Assembly (NCBI GenBank): GCA_051000345.1
Contig: JBPCOJ010000092.1
Location: 1 to 64,000 of the forward strand
DNA length: 64,000 nt
Origin: JBHENC01 sp051000345
GTDB taxonomy: Bacteria; Acidobacteriota; Blastocatellia; Pyrinomonadales; Pyrinomonadaceae
Direction of reading: 5' to 3'
Part shown: positions 24,917 to 34,232 of the stretch, one piece after another
Position numbering within the stretch: the first letter of the stretch is position 1
Layout: every line of letters starts with the position of its first letter
Made by a program: the position numbers and the translations under genes
The notes under the pieces: model-generated
Told to the model about the DNA's origin: nothing
Database searches by the model: none
Seen by the model: only the letters and a program-made list of their open reading frames with translations

Positions 24917-26110
24917 ATGATGGCGTTTGCGCTACAATTTCAGCAATTCATGCCGACGCAGGCTTCGACCTACGCGTGGCAGGTGGACGGCCTCTTCTTT
25001 TATCTAGTGCTGTTGACGGTTTTATTCGGCACGATAATAAGCGGAACGATCATCTATTTCGCCGTCAAGTATCGCCGCCGCTCGCCTTCGGAATTGCCGC
25101 CGCCTGTCGCCGGTTCTCACAAACTCGAAATCGGCGTCACGACCGTCTTGCTTTTGCTTTCGATGACGATTTTCGTATGGGGCGCGGCTATCTTTTTAGA
25201 GCAAACGCGTTTGCCGAAGGATGGGCTGGAAATCTCCGTTGTCGGCAAACAGTGGATGTGGAAGTTCGAGCATCCGACAGGCCAGCGCGAGATCAACGAA
25301 CTGCATGTTCCCGTCGGCACAAAAGTTAAATTGACGATGGCGACTGAAGATGTGATTCACGCGCTGTATGTGCCGGATTTTCGTATGCAGTATCAGGTTG
25401 TGCCGGGGCGTTATACGAACGCTTGGTTTGAAGCGACGAAGACCGGAAAGTATCATCTGTACTGCAACATGTATTGCGGCACGAATCATTCGGGCATGGG
25501 CGGCTGGGTTTATGTGATGGAGCCGGGCGATTATCAGGCGTGGCTTTCGGGCAACGCCAATCAAGTTTCGCCGGTGGTCGCGGGGCAAAATAATTTTCAG
25601 CAACTCGGTTGCACGAGCTGTCATGGCGCGAACGCGGAGGGCGGACGCTGCCCGCCGCTGATCGGTGTTTTCGGCAGCCAGCAGCGTTTGCAAGGCGGTT
25701 CGTCAGTGCTCGCAGATCAAACTTATATCAGAGAATCTATTTTGAATCCGTCGGCGAAAATCGTCGCGGGCTATCCGAACATTATGCCGACGTATCAAGG
25801 GCAGGTGTCGGAAGAACAGTTGCTGCAATTAATCGCCTACGTCAAATCATTGAGTCCGCAAAACACTTCGGGCATCAGCACGACTGCGCCTGCGCGTTCC
25901 AATAATCCGCGCACAGGCGTCGCGTCTCCCGAAGGACAAAACGCCGTTTCGCCCGATGCGCAGAAAGCGAATCCGGTCATCGCGCCGCAATCAAACGAAG
26001 GCGGCAGCAACGATAGCACAGGCGGCAATGGCGATAGCAGTAGCGGTAGTAACGGCGGCAGCGCGACGACAAATTCACAACGTGGATCGCGCACTTCGCC
26101 GCAGAGGTAA
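24917..26110 (+). CDS. coxB: cytochrome c oxidase subunit II with fused cytochrome c (caa3 type)
   Basis: 397 residues. Two N-terminal transmembrane helices (about 20-45 and 72-95) precede a cupredoxin domain whose CuA ligands are visible: C183, C187, H191 and M194 in YCNMYCGTNHSGM, plus the upstream His in VIHALYVPDF. A cytochrome c domain follows, with C232-C235-H236 (CTSCH) and the Met in NIMPTYQGQ, which makes this a caa3 subunit II. The final 80 residues are a Ser/Asn/Gly/Thr-rich tail with no family counterpart. It overlaps no neighbour and is followed nine bases later by subunit I. Receives electrons from ActA/ActE. Confidence 0.95.
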   Translation: MMAFALQFQQFMPTQASTYAWQVDGLFFYLVLLTVLFGTIISGTIIYFAVKYRRRSPSELPPPVAGSHKLEIGVTTVLLLLSMTIFVWGAAIFLEQTRLPKDGLEISVVGKQWMWKFEHPTGQREINELHVPVGTKVKLTMATEDVIHALYVPDFRMQYQVVPGRYTNAWFEATKTGKYHLYCNMYCGTNHSGMGGWVYVMEPGDYQAWLSGNANQVSPVVAGQNNFQQLGCTSCHGANAEGGRCPPLIGVFGSQQRLQGGSSVLADQTYIRESILNPSAKIVAGYPNIMPTYQGQVSEEQLLQLIAYVKSLSPQNTSGISTTAPARSNNPRTGVASPEGQNAVSPDAQKANPVIAPQSNEGGSNDSTGGNGDSSSGSNGGSATTNSQRGSRTSPQR

Positions 26111-26119
26111 TAAGCAATT

Positions 26120-27871
26120 ATGAGTACGATGGACACAGCACCGTTTGAAGGGCGTCCGCACGCCGAAGATGCGAGGCCGCTTGCCGACAGCGAAAGACCG
26201 CGCATTAATTATCTGAACGTCGATCACAGCGTGCGGTCTTGGCTGTTGACGAAAGACCATAAGCGCATTGCGATTTTGTATCTCGTGTCGATCAGCTTTT
26301 TCTTTATGGTCGGCGGCGTCTACGCGGGATTGATTCGCCTTGAACTCTTGACGCCGCAATCCGATTTGATGACGGCCTCGACCTACAATAAGACTTTCAC
26401 GCAGCACGGAATCATCATGATTTTCTTTTTCCTGATTCCATCCATTCCTGCGACGCTTGGAAACTTTCTCGTGCCGCTGATGATCGGCGCAAAAGACCTC
26501 GCCTTCCCGAAGATCAATCTGCTTAGTTGGTATATATATTTAGTTGGCGCGACGCTCACCATGACGGTGCTGTTGCTCGGCGGTGTCGATACAGGCTGGA
26601 CGTTTTACACGCCGTATAGCACGTCTTTCTCGAATACGTATGTAAGTCTGACGGGTATCGGCATCTTCGTGACGGGCTTTTCGTCAATCCTGACGGGGCT
26701 GAACTTTATCGTCACGGTGCATACGATGCGCGCGCCGGGCATGACGTGGTTTCGCCTCCCGCTCTTTATCTGGTCTATGTATGCGACGAGTCTGGTGATG
26801 ATTCTCGGCACGCCCGTAATTGCGATTACTGTGCTGCTCGTCGCGCTTGAAAGATTCGCGCACGTTGGTATCTTCGATCCGAAATACGGCGGCGATCCTG
26901 TCCTGTTCCAGCATCTTTTCTGGTTCTACTCGCATCCTGCCGTTTATATTATGGTATTGCCGGGCATGGGTGTTATCAGCGAACTCATCACAACGTTTTC
27001 GCGCAAAAACATTTTCGGCTACAAATTTGTGGCGGGTTCGAGCATCGCCATCGCAATCTTTGGCTTTCTCGTGTGGGGACACCACATGTTCGTGTCGAGC
27101 CAGTCGGTTTACGCCGGATTGGTTTTTTCGCTGCTTAGTTTCGTCGTTGCGATTCCTTCGGCTATTAAAGTGCTTAACTGGTCTGCGACGCTTTACAAAG
27201 GCTCTATCTCATACGATACGCCGATGCTGTATGCCTTGGGCTACATCGGGCTGTTTATCGTCGGCGGCATGACGGGATTATTTCTCGCCGCGATTGGTTT
27301 GGACGTTCATTTGACCGCCACTTATTTCGTCGTCGCGCACTTTCATTACGTGATGGTCGGCGGAACGCTGCTCGCGTATCTTGGCGGCATACATTTCTGG
27401 TGGCCGAAGATAACAGGGCGCATGTACCCTGAGGGCTGGGGACGCATCTCTGCTGTGATTATTTTCCTCGGCTTCAACTTAACGTTCTTTCCGCAATTCA
27501 TCCTCGGTTATTTGGGAATGCCGCGCCGCTATGCTTCGTATCCGCCGGAGTTTCAAACTTTGAATGTGCTTTCGACGGCGGGCGCAACCGTGCTTGCGGT
27601 AGGCTTTCTGCTGCCAGCCATTTATTTGATTTGGTCTTTGAAATACGGCGCGCTCGCTCCGGCTGATCCGTGGGTCGCAACAGGCTTGGAGTGGCGCACG
27701 CTTAGTCCTCCGCCGACAGAGAATTTCGAGCAAACGCCGATTGTCACTTGGGATGCTTACGAGTATCGTCCGAGCGAAGAAATAGAAACCGTCGGCAAGG
27801 TGACGCCCGGCGACAAACCGGATCGCTCGGCTTACGATGAAGGCAAACTCATTACCGAAGCAGGAGATTAA
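26120..27871 (+). CDS. coxA: cytochrome c oxidase subunit I (A2-type caa3)
   Basis: 583 residues, 12 transmembrane helices. The catalytic subunit holding heme a, heme a3 and CuB. CuB/heme ligands lie in FWFYSHPAVYIMVLP (His about 272 cross-linked to Tyr about 276), WGHHMF and VVAHFHYVMVGG. The YSHPAVY motif in place of the GHPEVY of mitochondrial-like enzymes assigns it to the A2 family, as in Rhodothermus and Thermus caa3, where a Tyr-Ser pair replaces the D-channel Glu. It reduces O2 to water and pumps protons. Flanking genes encode the other subunits and the heme A pathway. Confidence 0.97.
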   Translation: MSTMDTAPFEGRPHAEDARPLADSERPRINYLNVDHSVRSWLLTKDHKRIAILYLVSISFFFMVGGVYAGLIRLELLTPQSDLMTASTYNKTFTQHGIIMIFFFLIPSIPATLGNFLVPLMIGAKDLAFPKINLLSWYIYLVGATLTMTVLLLGGVDTGWTFYTPYSTSFSNTYVSLTGIGIFVTGFSSILTGLNFIVTVHTMRAPGMTWFRLPLFIWSMYATSLVMILGTPVIAITVLLVALERFAHVGIFDPKYGGDPVLFQHLFWFYSHPAVYIMVLPGMGVISELITTFSRKNIFGYKFVAGSSIAIAIFGFLVWGHHMFVSSQSVYAGLVFSLLSFVVAIPSAIKVLNWSATLYKGSISYDTPMLYALGYIGLFIVGGMTGLFLAAIGLDVHLTATYFVVAHFHYVMVGGTLLAYLGGIHFWWPKITGRMYPEGWGRISAVIIFLGFNLTFFPQFILGYLGMPRRYASYPPEFQTLNVLSTAGATVLAVGFLLPAIYLIWSLKYGALAPADPWVATGLEWRTLSPPPTENFEQTPIVTWDAYEYRPSEEIETVGKVTPGDKPDRSAYDEGKLITEAGD

Positions 27872-27874
27872 ACG

Positions 27875-28618
27875 GTGGCTGAAAGTTACGCGGCAACGCC
27901 GATAGCATCGACGAGCGGAGGCGCGATTGTATCGTCCGAGACATCTCCGGCGCATCATTCGGGCGCGCATCATCACGCTGACCTCCAGCATCATTTCGAT
28001 AATCTGGAGCAGCAGAACGAAGCAGGAACTTTGGGGATGTGGGTTTTCCTCATCACCGAGATTATGTTCTTCGGCGGGATGTTCGCGGCCTATATTCTCT
28101 ATCGCTCGTTTTACCCGGAAGCGTTTGCCGAAGCGAGTGCGGAACTCAATGCGCTTTACGGCGGCATCAACACGCTTGTTTTAATCGGCAGCAGTTTGAC
28201 GGTAGTGCTCGCAGTCTTCTCCGCGCAAGTCGGTAATCGTCGCGGGCAAGTAGTATTTCTCGCGCTGACGATTCTGCTCGGCCTAGTCTTTCTCGGCATC
28301 AAGACGTTCGAGTACGCGGAGAAGTTTAAGCATCATCACATTCCGGGGCCAGGCTTTCAGTGGGACGGAGCCGATGCGCCGCACGCGCAAATGTTCTTCT
28401 TTATTTATTTTGCGATGACGGGCGTTCACGCTCTGCACATGATAATCGGCATCGGCATTTTCAGCGTGCTGCTTTACTGGGCGCAGCGCGGGCGTTACAC
28501 GCCGGAGTATCACTCGCCTTTGGAGATCGGCGGCCTCTACTGGCACTTTGTGGACATCGTCTGGATTTTTCTTTTCCCGCTGCTTTATTTGCTCGGCAAT
28601 CACGTTCACCACAAATAA
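27875..28618 (+). CDS. coxC: cytochrome c oxidase subunit III
   Basis: 247 residues from GTG 27875, three bases after the coxA stop. After a His-rich cytoplasmic N-terminus (AHHSGAHHHADLQHHF) come five helices with the family signature GMWVFLITEIMFFGGMFAAY and the last-helix motif YWHFVDIVWIFLFPLLYLLG. A structural subunit that stabilises the oxidase and its proton uptake. A second, divergent subunit III-like gene closes the operon at 31287. The His cluster is not a usual feature and might bind metal. Confidence 0.94.
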   Translation: MAESYAATPIASTSGGAIVSSETSPAHHSGAHHHADLQHHFDNLEQQNEAGTLGMWVFLITEIMFFGGMFAAYILYRSFYPEAFAEASAELNALYGGINTLVLIGSSLTVVLAVFSAQVGNRRGQVVFLALTILLGLVFLGIKTFEYAEKFKHHHIPGPGFQWDGADAPHAQMFFFIYFAMTGVHALHMIIGIGIFSVLLYWAQRGRYTPEYHSPLEIGGLYWHFVDIVWIFLFPLLYLLGNHVHHK

Positions 28619-28660
28619 ATGTTTCGCAAGATGCACGCGCCAGCGCGGAGCCTTTAAGTT

Positions 28661-29005
28661 ATGTCCGAACACATTGTCTCGAAAAATCTTTACTATCTCG
28701 TTTTCGCCGCCTTGATCGTGCTGACGGTGGTGACATACCTCGTGTCGCTTTTCGACTTTGCGACAATCAGCCCGTCTTTGTGGTGGCTGAACACGCTAAT
28801 CGCGCTGATGATCGCGGCGACGAAGGCATCGCTCGTCGTGCTGATTTTTATGCATGTGCGGTACGCTTCGCGGCTCACGAAATTGATTGTCGTGGCGGGC
28901 TTTTTCTGGCTCGCCATTTTGCTGGTCTTTCTCGGAGCGGACTACAGCACACGCCCGCACGAGACGAATGAAAGAGTGGAGACGACGGTCAAGCAGCAAA
29001 GGTAA
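28661..29005 (+). CDS. coxD: cytochrome c oxidase subunit IV
   Basis: 114 residues with three transmembrane helices (about 8-30, 38-62 and 70-90), fitting the small bacterial subunit IV family (LVFAALIVLTVVTYLVS, then ATKASLVVLIFMHVRYASRL). It lies between subunit III and ctaA and is an accessory, non-catalytic subunit of the caa3 oxidase. Confidence 0.9.
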   Translation: MSEHIVSKNLYYLVFAALIVLTVVTYLVSLFDFATISPSLWWLNTLIALMIAATKASLVVLIFMHVRYASRLTKLIVVAGFFWLAILLVFLGADYSTRPHETNERVETTVKQQR

Positions 29006-29082
29006 ATGATCGCCTGACCGGTAAACGCCACGCTTGCCGCCTGCCAGAGTTTGATTGCTTTTCGGAAAAAGCGTTGCAACTT

Positions 29083-30180
29083 ATGGACGCCGTAACACCG
29101 CACGAAAGATTGATCGGCGCACAACTAATCGCCGCCAGTGCCGCAACTGCCGCCGGAAAAATCTCGGCGCAATCCGCGCGCGTGGCGGCATCGCGCTTTC
29201 GAGCGTTCGCAAAATATGCGTGGGCGGTTGTCGCTTATAATTTAATGGTCGTCGCGTGGGGCGGTTATGTGCGGGCGACGAGTTCGGGCGCGGGCTGCGG
29301 CAGCCACTGGCCTTTATGCAACGGCGAAATGATTCCACGCGCACCGCGCATCGAAACCATTATCGAATTAACGCACAGACTCACAAGCGGCCTTGCGCTT
29401 CTTTTCGTCGTCGGGCTTTTCCTGTGGTCACGCAAAGCTTACGCGCCAAAACACACTGTGCGACGCGCCGCCGCTCTCTCGATTTTTTTCATGCTGACGG
29501 AAGCTTTAATCGGTGCAGGATTGGTGCTTTTCAGGCTCGTCGCGCATGATGATTCAATCGCGCGCGCCGTTTATCTCTCCGTGCATCTCATTAATACTTT
29601 TCTGCTGCTTGCGGCGCTGGCGCTGACGGCTTGGTGGGCTTCCGCAGGCAAGGCGCTGCGCTTGCGCGAGCAGGAAAAAACGTTCAAGGTGCTGGCTGTC
29701 GGCGCGATCTTTGCCACGCTGGTGTTAGGCGTAAGCGGCGCGGTGACGGCGCTCGGCGATACTTTGTTTCCGTCCGCGTCGCTCGCCGCCGGATTCAAAC
29801 AGGACTTACAGCCGACGGCGCATTTCCTGATTCGCCTGCGCGTGCTGCATCCGCTCATCGCCATTACGGTTGGCTCGATGCTCGTCGCCTTTGCAGTCTT
29901 TAGCATCCGTCGCTGCGCAAAAGAAGGCGGCAACGATGGTAGCGGCGATATAAAAATCGGCAGTGAATGGACGCGGCGCTTTGCCATCGCGCTAATGTGT
30001 TTCGTCGCTGCGCAATTCGTTGTCGGCGCGTTCAATGTCGCGTTGCTTGCGCCGATTCCTTTGCAGCTCGTGCATCTCTTGCTTGCCGATTCGATGTGGC
30101 TCGCGCTCGTGCTTCTCATCGCGGCAACGCTTGCCGTAGAACCCGTGCGGCAAACAAAATTTTCGAGCGTCGGCGCTTGA
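29083..30180 (+). CDS. ctaA: heme A synthase (COX15/CtaA)
   Basis: 365 residues from ATG 29083; a TTG at 29074 in the same frame is possible. Integral membrane enzyme that oxidises the C8 methyl of heme O to give heme A. Eight helices with the conserved His in HRLTSGLALLF and HLINTFLLLAALAL. The first periplasmic loop has the Cys pair in GAGCGSHWPLCNG, and further His lie in the second half (FLIRLRVLHPLIA and LQLVHLLLADS). It is followed by ctaB, so both heme A steps are encoded in the oxidase operon. Confidence 0.95.
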   Translation: MDAVTPHERLIGAQLIAASAATAAGKISAQSARVAASRFRAFAKYAWAVVAYNLMVVAWGGYVRATSSGAGCGSHWPLCNGEMIPRAPRIETIIELTHRLTSGLALLFVVGLFLWSRKAYAPKHTVRRAAALSIFFMLTEALIGAGLVLFRLVAHDDSIARAVYLSVHLINTFLLLAALALTAWWASAGKALRLREQEKTFKVLAVGAIFATLVLGVSGAVTALGDTLFPSASLAAGFKQDLQPTAHFLIRLRVLHPLIAITVGSMLVAFAVFSIRRCAKEGGNDGSGDIKIGSEWTRRFAIALMCFVAAQFVVGAFNVALLAPIPLQLVHLLLADSMWLALVLLIAATLAVEPVRQTKFSSVGA

Positions 30181-30215
30181 ACGGTGCGATGATTCAAACG
30201 TTATTTTTGCGGTGA

Positions 30216-31181
30216 ATGAAGTTGGCTTTTATGAAAAGTGTGGCGGCAATAAAACTCGAACAGCAAAACGGCGCGTCAGCAGCAGCGGCAGCGCTCGATT
30301 TTGATGAACAAATGACGGCGCGTGAAAGAATCGCGGCTTATTTAGAATTAACGAAGCCGCGCATTACGTTTTTGATTCTGTTAATTGCGCTCGCAGGCTT
30401 TTGTCTCGCGTCGCCGCGCGGCGGCTTCGAGTACGCACAGCTTGCGCATGTGCTTATCGGCATCACGCTGCTTTCGAGCGGCATTGCAGCGCTTAATCAA
30501 ACCATCGAAACGGATGTTGACGGGCTTATGCGGCGCACGCAAGCGCGGCCTTTGCCTTCGGGCAGACTTAGCGAATCGCAGGCGTTTCTCTTCGGCATCG
30601 GTTTGACAGTCGCCGCCGAAATTTATTTGACTTTGTGGGTCAATCCGCTGACCGCGCTGCTCGGCGTCGTCACCGCCATCGGCTATGTGCTTGTTTACAC
30701 TCCGCTGAAAACCCGTTCGACGCTTTCGACGGCCATCGGCGCGTTGCCGGGTGCGATGCCGCCTCTGCTCGGTTGGGCGGCGGCGCGCGGCCACTTGAAC
30801 ATGGAAGCGTGGTCGCTGTTTGCGATTCTTTTCCTGTGGCAGTTTCCGCATTTTCTCGCCATCGCGTGGATGTACCGCGAGGACTACGGGCGCGCGGGGA
30901 TAAAGATGCTGCCGGTGGTTGCGCCCGACGGACGCTCAACCGCGCAGCAGATCATCCTGTTCACAATTCTATTGATTCCGGTTAGCCTAATGCCCGCGCT
31001 GCTCGGCACAACAAGCGGCGTGATTTATTCGTTCGGCGCAGTTCTTCTCGGCCTGCTCTTTCTTTACAGCGGCGTGCGCATGGCCGTGTCTCGCTCGCGT
31101 CAGGAAGCGCGCCGGTTGCTGCTCGCTTCGGTTATGTATCTGCCGCTTCTTTTCGCGCTGATGGTTGCCAGCAAACGCTGA
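30216..31181 (+). CDS. ctaB: protoheme IX farnesyltransferase (heme O synthase, COX10/CtaB)
   Basis: 321 residues, a UbiA-superfamily prenyltransferase with about eight helices that attaches farnesyl to heme B. The first aspartate motif region reads NQTIETDVDGLMRRTQARPL, which keeps the D-x-D-x-x-M-x-R-T core although the preceding N-D is replaced. The second is in LAIAWMYREDYGRAGIKMLP. An alternative ATG at 30231 exists; no strong ribosome binding site distinguishes them. Works together with CtaA, encoded just upstream. Confidence 0.94.
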   Translation: MKLAFMKSVAAIKLEQQNGASAAAAALDFDEQMTARERIAAYLELTKPRITFLILLIALAGFCLASPRGGFEYAQLAHVLIGITLLSSGIAALNQTIETDVDGLMRRTQARPLPSGRLSESQAFLFGIGLTVAAEIYLTLWVNPLTALLGVVTAIGYVLVYTPLKTRSTLSTAIGALPGAMPPLLGWAAARGHLNMEAWSLFAILFLWQFPHFLAIAWMYREDYGRAGIKMLPVVAPDGRSTAQQIILFTILLIPVSLMPALLGTTSGVIYSFGAVLLGLLFLYSGVRMAVSRSRQEARRLLLASVMYLPLLFALMVASKR

Positions 31182-31286
31182 TCGCGCTGCATAAAACGCG
31201 AAAGAGAATTTTTACGGAACTGTCTGTGCTCTCGAATCGAGTGTGCGTTTCCCGCCGAATTTTTCTGCTGAACTATAAAAAGCGTT

Positions 31287-32066
31287 ATGCCTGCTCCGCT
31301 CAACACAACGACCACAACCGTTATCGATGTCGAAGAGCGCGTCCGTGTTCGCCCCGTAAGAACCAAGTTGAACGGCAAGGGATCGCGCGGCGGCGGCGGA
31401 AAAGGGCGCAAAGGCGGAAACGGAAACAACGGCGGCGGCAACAATAACAATGGCGGCGGCGGCAATCAAGACGAGCAGCCCGCAGGATTTTCGCCCGCGC
31501 GCTATTGGGTCTGCCTCGCTACAACGCTCGCCGCCGTTTTGATGACGTTCGCCGTGCTGACCACTGCGTATGTCGCGCGCACTTCGGGCGCAAGAGACTG
31601 GCAGCCCATCGAGATGCCGTCTCTGCTGTGGGCAAGCACCGCGCTGATCCTTGCGAGCAGTATTACTTTTGAAACAGCGCGGCGAAGTTTACAGTGGCCG
31701 CGCGCGGAAGACGGCGGCTATCGTCTGTGGCTAACATGGACGCTCGTGCTCGGCTTCGGTTTTCTCGTCGCACAGGCAATCGTTTTTCGGCAACTCATCA
31801 CGCGCGGCTTTTACTTAGCGAATAATCCGCACAGCGCCTTTTTCTACATTCTTACGGGAACACACGGCGTACACCTCGTCGGCGGCATCATCGCTTTGAT
31901 TTATTTGCTAGTGCAAAATAATCACAGTCGAGCGCATCTCGTCGTGATAAACGAAATGGAAGCTCACATAAAGCAGCGCACCTTGAGCGGCGTGGTCGCG
32001 CTCTACTGGCACTTCATCGCAGGTCTCTGGATATTTTTGTTCGCGCTTCTTTCGCTCTGGAAATAA
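31287..32066 (+). CDS. second cytochrome c oxidase subunit III-like protein
   Basis: 259 residues. The first 70 are hydrophilic and include a Gly/Asn/Lys run (about 28-62). Five transmembrane helices follow, ending in the subunit III signature TGTHGVHLVGGIIALIYLL and VALYWHFIAGLWIFLFALL. It is clearly homologous to but distinct from coxC earlier in the operon and lacks that gene's His-rich start. It may be a subunit of the same caa3 enzyme, replace subunit III under some condition, or help assembly. It is the last gene before the operon terminator. Confidence 0.88.
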   Translation: MPAPLNTTTTTVIDVEERVRVRPVRTKLNGKGSRGGGGKGRKGGNGNNGGGNNNNGGGGNQDEQPAGFSPARYWVCLATTLAAVLMTFAVLTTAYVARTSGARDWQPIEMPSLLWASTALILASSITFETARRSLQWPRAEDGGYRLWLTWTLVLGFGFLVAQAIVFRQLITRGFYLANNPHSAFFYILTGTHGVHLVGGIIALIYLLVQNNHSRAHLVVINEMEAHIKQRTLSGVVALYWHFIAGLWIFLFALLSLWK

Positions 32067-32083
32067 ACACGCGATAGAGAAAC

Positions 32084-32136
32084 AAAAGGGAAGCCGCTTC
32101 TTGTATAGCAACGAAGCGGCTTCCCTTTTTATTTTG
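32084..32136. terminator. strong bidirectional terminator after the act-cox operon
   Basis: A perfect 17-bp stem (32084-32100 with 32113-32129, core GGGAAGCCGCTTC) around a 12-base loop, followed by TTTTTATTTT on the + strand and preceded by AAAA, which gives a U-tract on the other strand. It separates the convergent act-cox operon and the M13 peptidase gene. Confidence 0.92.
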
Positions 32137-32152
32137 CGCTATGGAATTCCTG

Positions 32153-34207
32153 TTACCATATTTGGCAGCGTTCTGTTTCGGCTCTGACCATCGTTTCGTT
32201 TTGTTTGCAGCCGAACGCTCTGGCGAACGCGGGCATGTTCGAGAGCGGCCCGTTGACGCGGAAACGCGAGAGCGGATGCGGGTCTGTATTGACGAGCAGC
32301 CGCGCATATTCGGGACGCGCCTGTTCAGCCCAAACTTGCGCCCAGCCGAGAAAGAAACGCTGTTCGGGCGTGAAGCCGTCAATGTTCGCGGGACGCGGTT
32401 TGCCTTCCAAAGATTTCTGAAACGCAGCGTAAGCGACGGTCAGCCCGCCCAAGTCTGCGATTGATTCGCCAACGACGAGCTTGCCTTTTTCGTTGATGCC
32501 GTCTTCGACTTTGAAATTGTCGAATTGCTTGACGACGCAATCGGCGCGCGCTTCAAAGTTTTTCATATCAACGGGCGTCCACCAATCCTTCAAGTTTCCT
32601 TCCTTGTCGAACTGTCGCCCTTCGTCGTCGAAGCCGTGCGTCATTTCGTGGCCGATAACCGCGCCCATGCCGCCGTAGTTGATCGCGTCGTCTACGTTCG
32701 GATCGTAAAATGGCGGCTGCAAAATGCCCGCAGGAAAAACGATTTCGTTCATCTGCGGATTGTAATAAGCGTTGACGGTCGGCGGCGTCATGCCCCATTC
32801 GTAACGGTCAACCGGCTTGCCGATTTTGTTCAATTGACGATTGACTTCAAACTGCGTCGCGCGCGCCGCATTATCGAGGTATGACGCGCGCTCAATTTTC
32901 AGCGTCGAATAATCGCGCCATCTGTCAGGGTAGCCGATCTTCTCAACGAACGCTTCGAGCTTGGCTGTCGCCTCCCGCTTTGTTGCGTCGCTCATCCAAC
33001 TCAAAGTCGAAAGGTCGCTCTTGAGCGCCGCTTCCAGATTATGAACCATGTTGAGCGCGCGCGCTTTTGCTTCCGGCGTGAAATTCTTTTCGACGTAAAC
33101 TTGTCCGAGAGCTTCGCCGAGCGCGCGGTCAGTCGAACGCACGCAACGCTTCCAACGCGGCAATTGCTCGGTCGTGCCTGTCAAAATTTTGCCTTTGAAA
33201 TTGAAATCCTCATTCACGAATTTCGATGACAGGCGCGAGGCCGTCGCGTCTATCAAATGCCAGCGCAAATAAGTTTTCCAATCGCTTACGGAAACGCCCG
33301 CGAGTTCTTTGTCGAGCGCTTTGAAAAAGAGCGGCTGCGCAACATTAACATTGCCAACCGTCGGAGCGTTGATGTCCTTGAGGTAAGCAGCCCACGAAAA
33401 ATTCGGCGTCAGTTGCTGCAGCGCGGCGACTGTCATCTTGTGATAAATCGCGTTCGGATCGCGCTGCTCGATGCGCGTCATCGAAGCACGCGCAAGCGCC
33501 GTCTCGATGCCCATGATGGTGCTCGCTTCCGAAGCCGCGCGCGCTCTGTCGTCGCCGAGCAGCGCGAGCATGTTCGTCATGTGCTTAACGTATTCTTCGC
33601 GGATGGTCTTTGAGCGCGCATCGTCGTTCGTGTAGTAATCACGATCCGGCAAACCTAAGCCGCCCTGCGTCGCTTCGCCGATGACCTGCGTAGAGTGTTT
33701 GAAATCCTGATCTGCGCCGAAATCGAAAAGCGCGTTGACGCCGATGCGGTGCAAGTGCGCCGTCTCCGCGCGCAAATCCGCGGGGCTGGCGATGCGTTCG
33801 ATGCGCGAAAATTCGTGCGCGAGCGGTGTTGTGCCCATGGCTTCAATGCCGCGCTCGTCCATGCAGCTTGCGTAGTAAGCGCCGATCTTTGCTTCGTTGC
33901 TGCCAGCCTGAGCAGTTGTGCTCTTCGCCGCCGCTTCGAGAATTTCGTGCAGCTTATCGTTGTTCTTTTCCGCTAATTCGTTAAAGCGTCCCCATGAAGG
34001 ATAGGCCGCCGGAATCGGATTGTGAGCGATCCAGCCGCCGTTGGCGTATTGAAAAAAATCCTGACAAGGCTTGCATGATTGGTCAAGGCTGGCGAGATCG
34101 AAACCGTGATTGATTGTCGCATTGCGCTGTGCGTAAACCGCAAGGCTCAAGACAAGCAAACAGAAAAGCGCCGCCGACGCAGCCAGTCGCCGTTTTGAAA
34201 AATTCAT
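32153..34207 (-). CDS. M13-family (neprilysin-like) zinc metallopeptidase, exported
   Basis: 684 residues from ATG 34207, which has AAGGAG seven bases upstream; longer frames starting up to 34402 overlap the upstream gene and lack a signal. Signal peptide LAASAALFCLLVLSLAVYAQ. The N-terminal M13 domain begins with the family motif CKPCQDFFQYANGGWI. Catalytic HEMTH is at 520-524, the third zinc ligand in GESIADLGG, and substrate-binding NAYYNPQMNEIVFPAGILQPP precedes it. Such enzymes cleave oligopeptides on the amino side of hydrophobic residues. It is the last of a series of minus-strand peptidase genes, 25 bases after a carboxypeptidase. Confidence 0.95.
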   Translation of the reverse strand: MNFSKRRLAASAALFCLLVLSLAVYAQRNATINHGFDLASLDQSCKPCQDFFQYANGGWIAHNPIPAAYPSWGRFNELAEKNNDKLHEILEAAAKSTTAQAGSNEAKIGAYYASCMDERGIEAMGTTPLAHEFSRIERIASPADLRAETAHLHRIGVNALFDFGADQDFKHSTQVIGEATQGGLGLPDRDYYTNDDARSKTIREEYVKHMTNMLALLGDDRARAASEASTIMGIETALARASMTRIEQRDPNAIYHKMTVAALQQLTPNFSWAAYLKDINAPTVGNVNVAQPLFFKALDKELAGVSVSDWKTYLRWHLIDATASRLSSKFVNEDFNFKGKILTGTTEQLPRWKRCVRSTDRALGEALGQVYVEKNFTPEAKARALNMVHNLEAALKSDLSTLSWMSDATKREATAKLEAFVEKIGYPDRWRDYSTLKIERASYLDNAARATQFEVNRQLNKIGKPVDRYEWGMTPPTVNAYYNPQMNEIVFPAGILQPPFYDPNVDDAINYGGMGAVIGHEMTHGFDDEGRQFDKEGNLKDWWTPVDMKNFEARADCVVKQFDNFKVEDGINEKGKLVVGESIADLGGLTVAYAAFQKSLEGKPRPANIDGFTPEQRFFLGWAQVWAEQARPEYARLLVNTDPHPLSRFRVNGPLSNMPAFARAFGCKQNETMVRAETERCQIW

Positions 34208-34232
34208 TAACATACTCCTTCGCAGAAATAAC

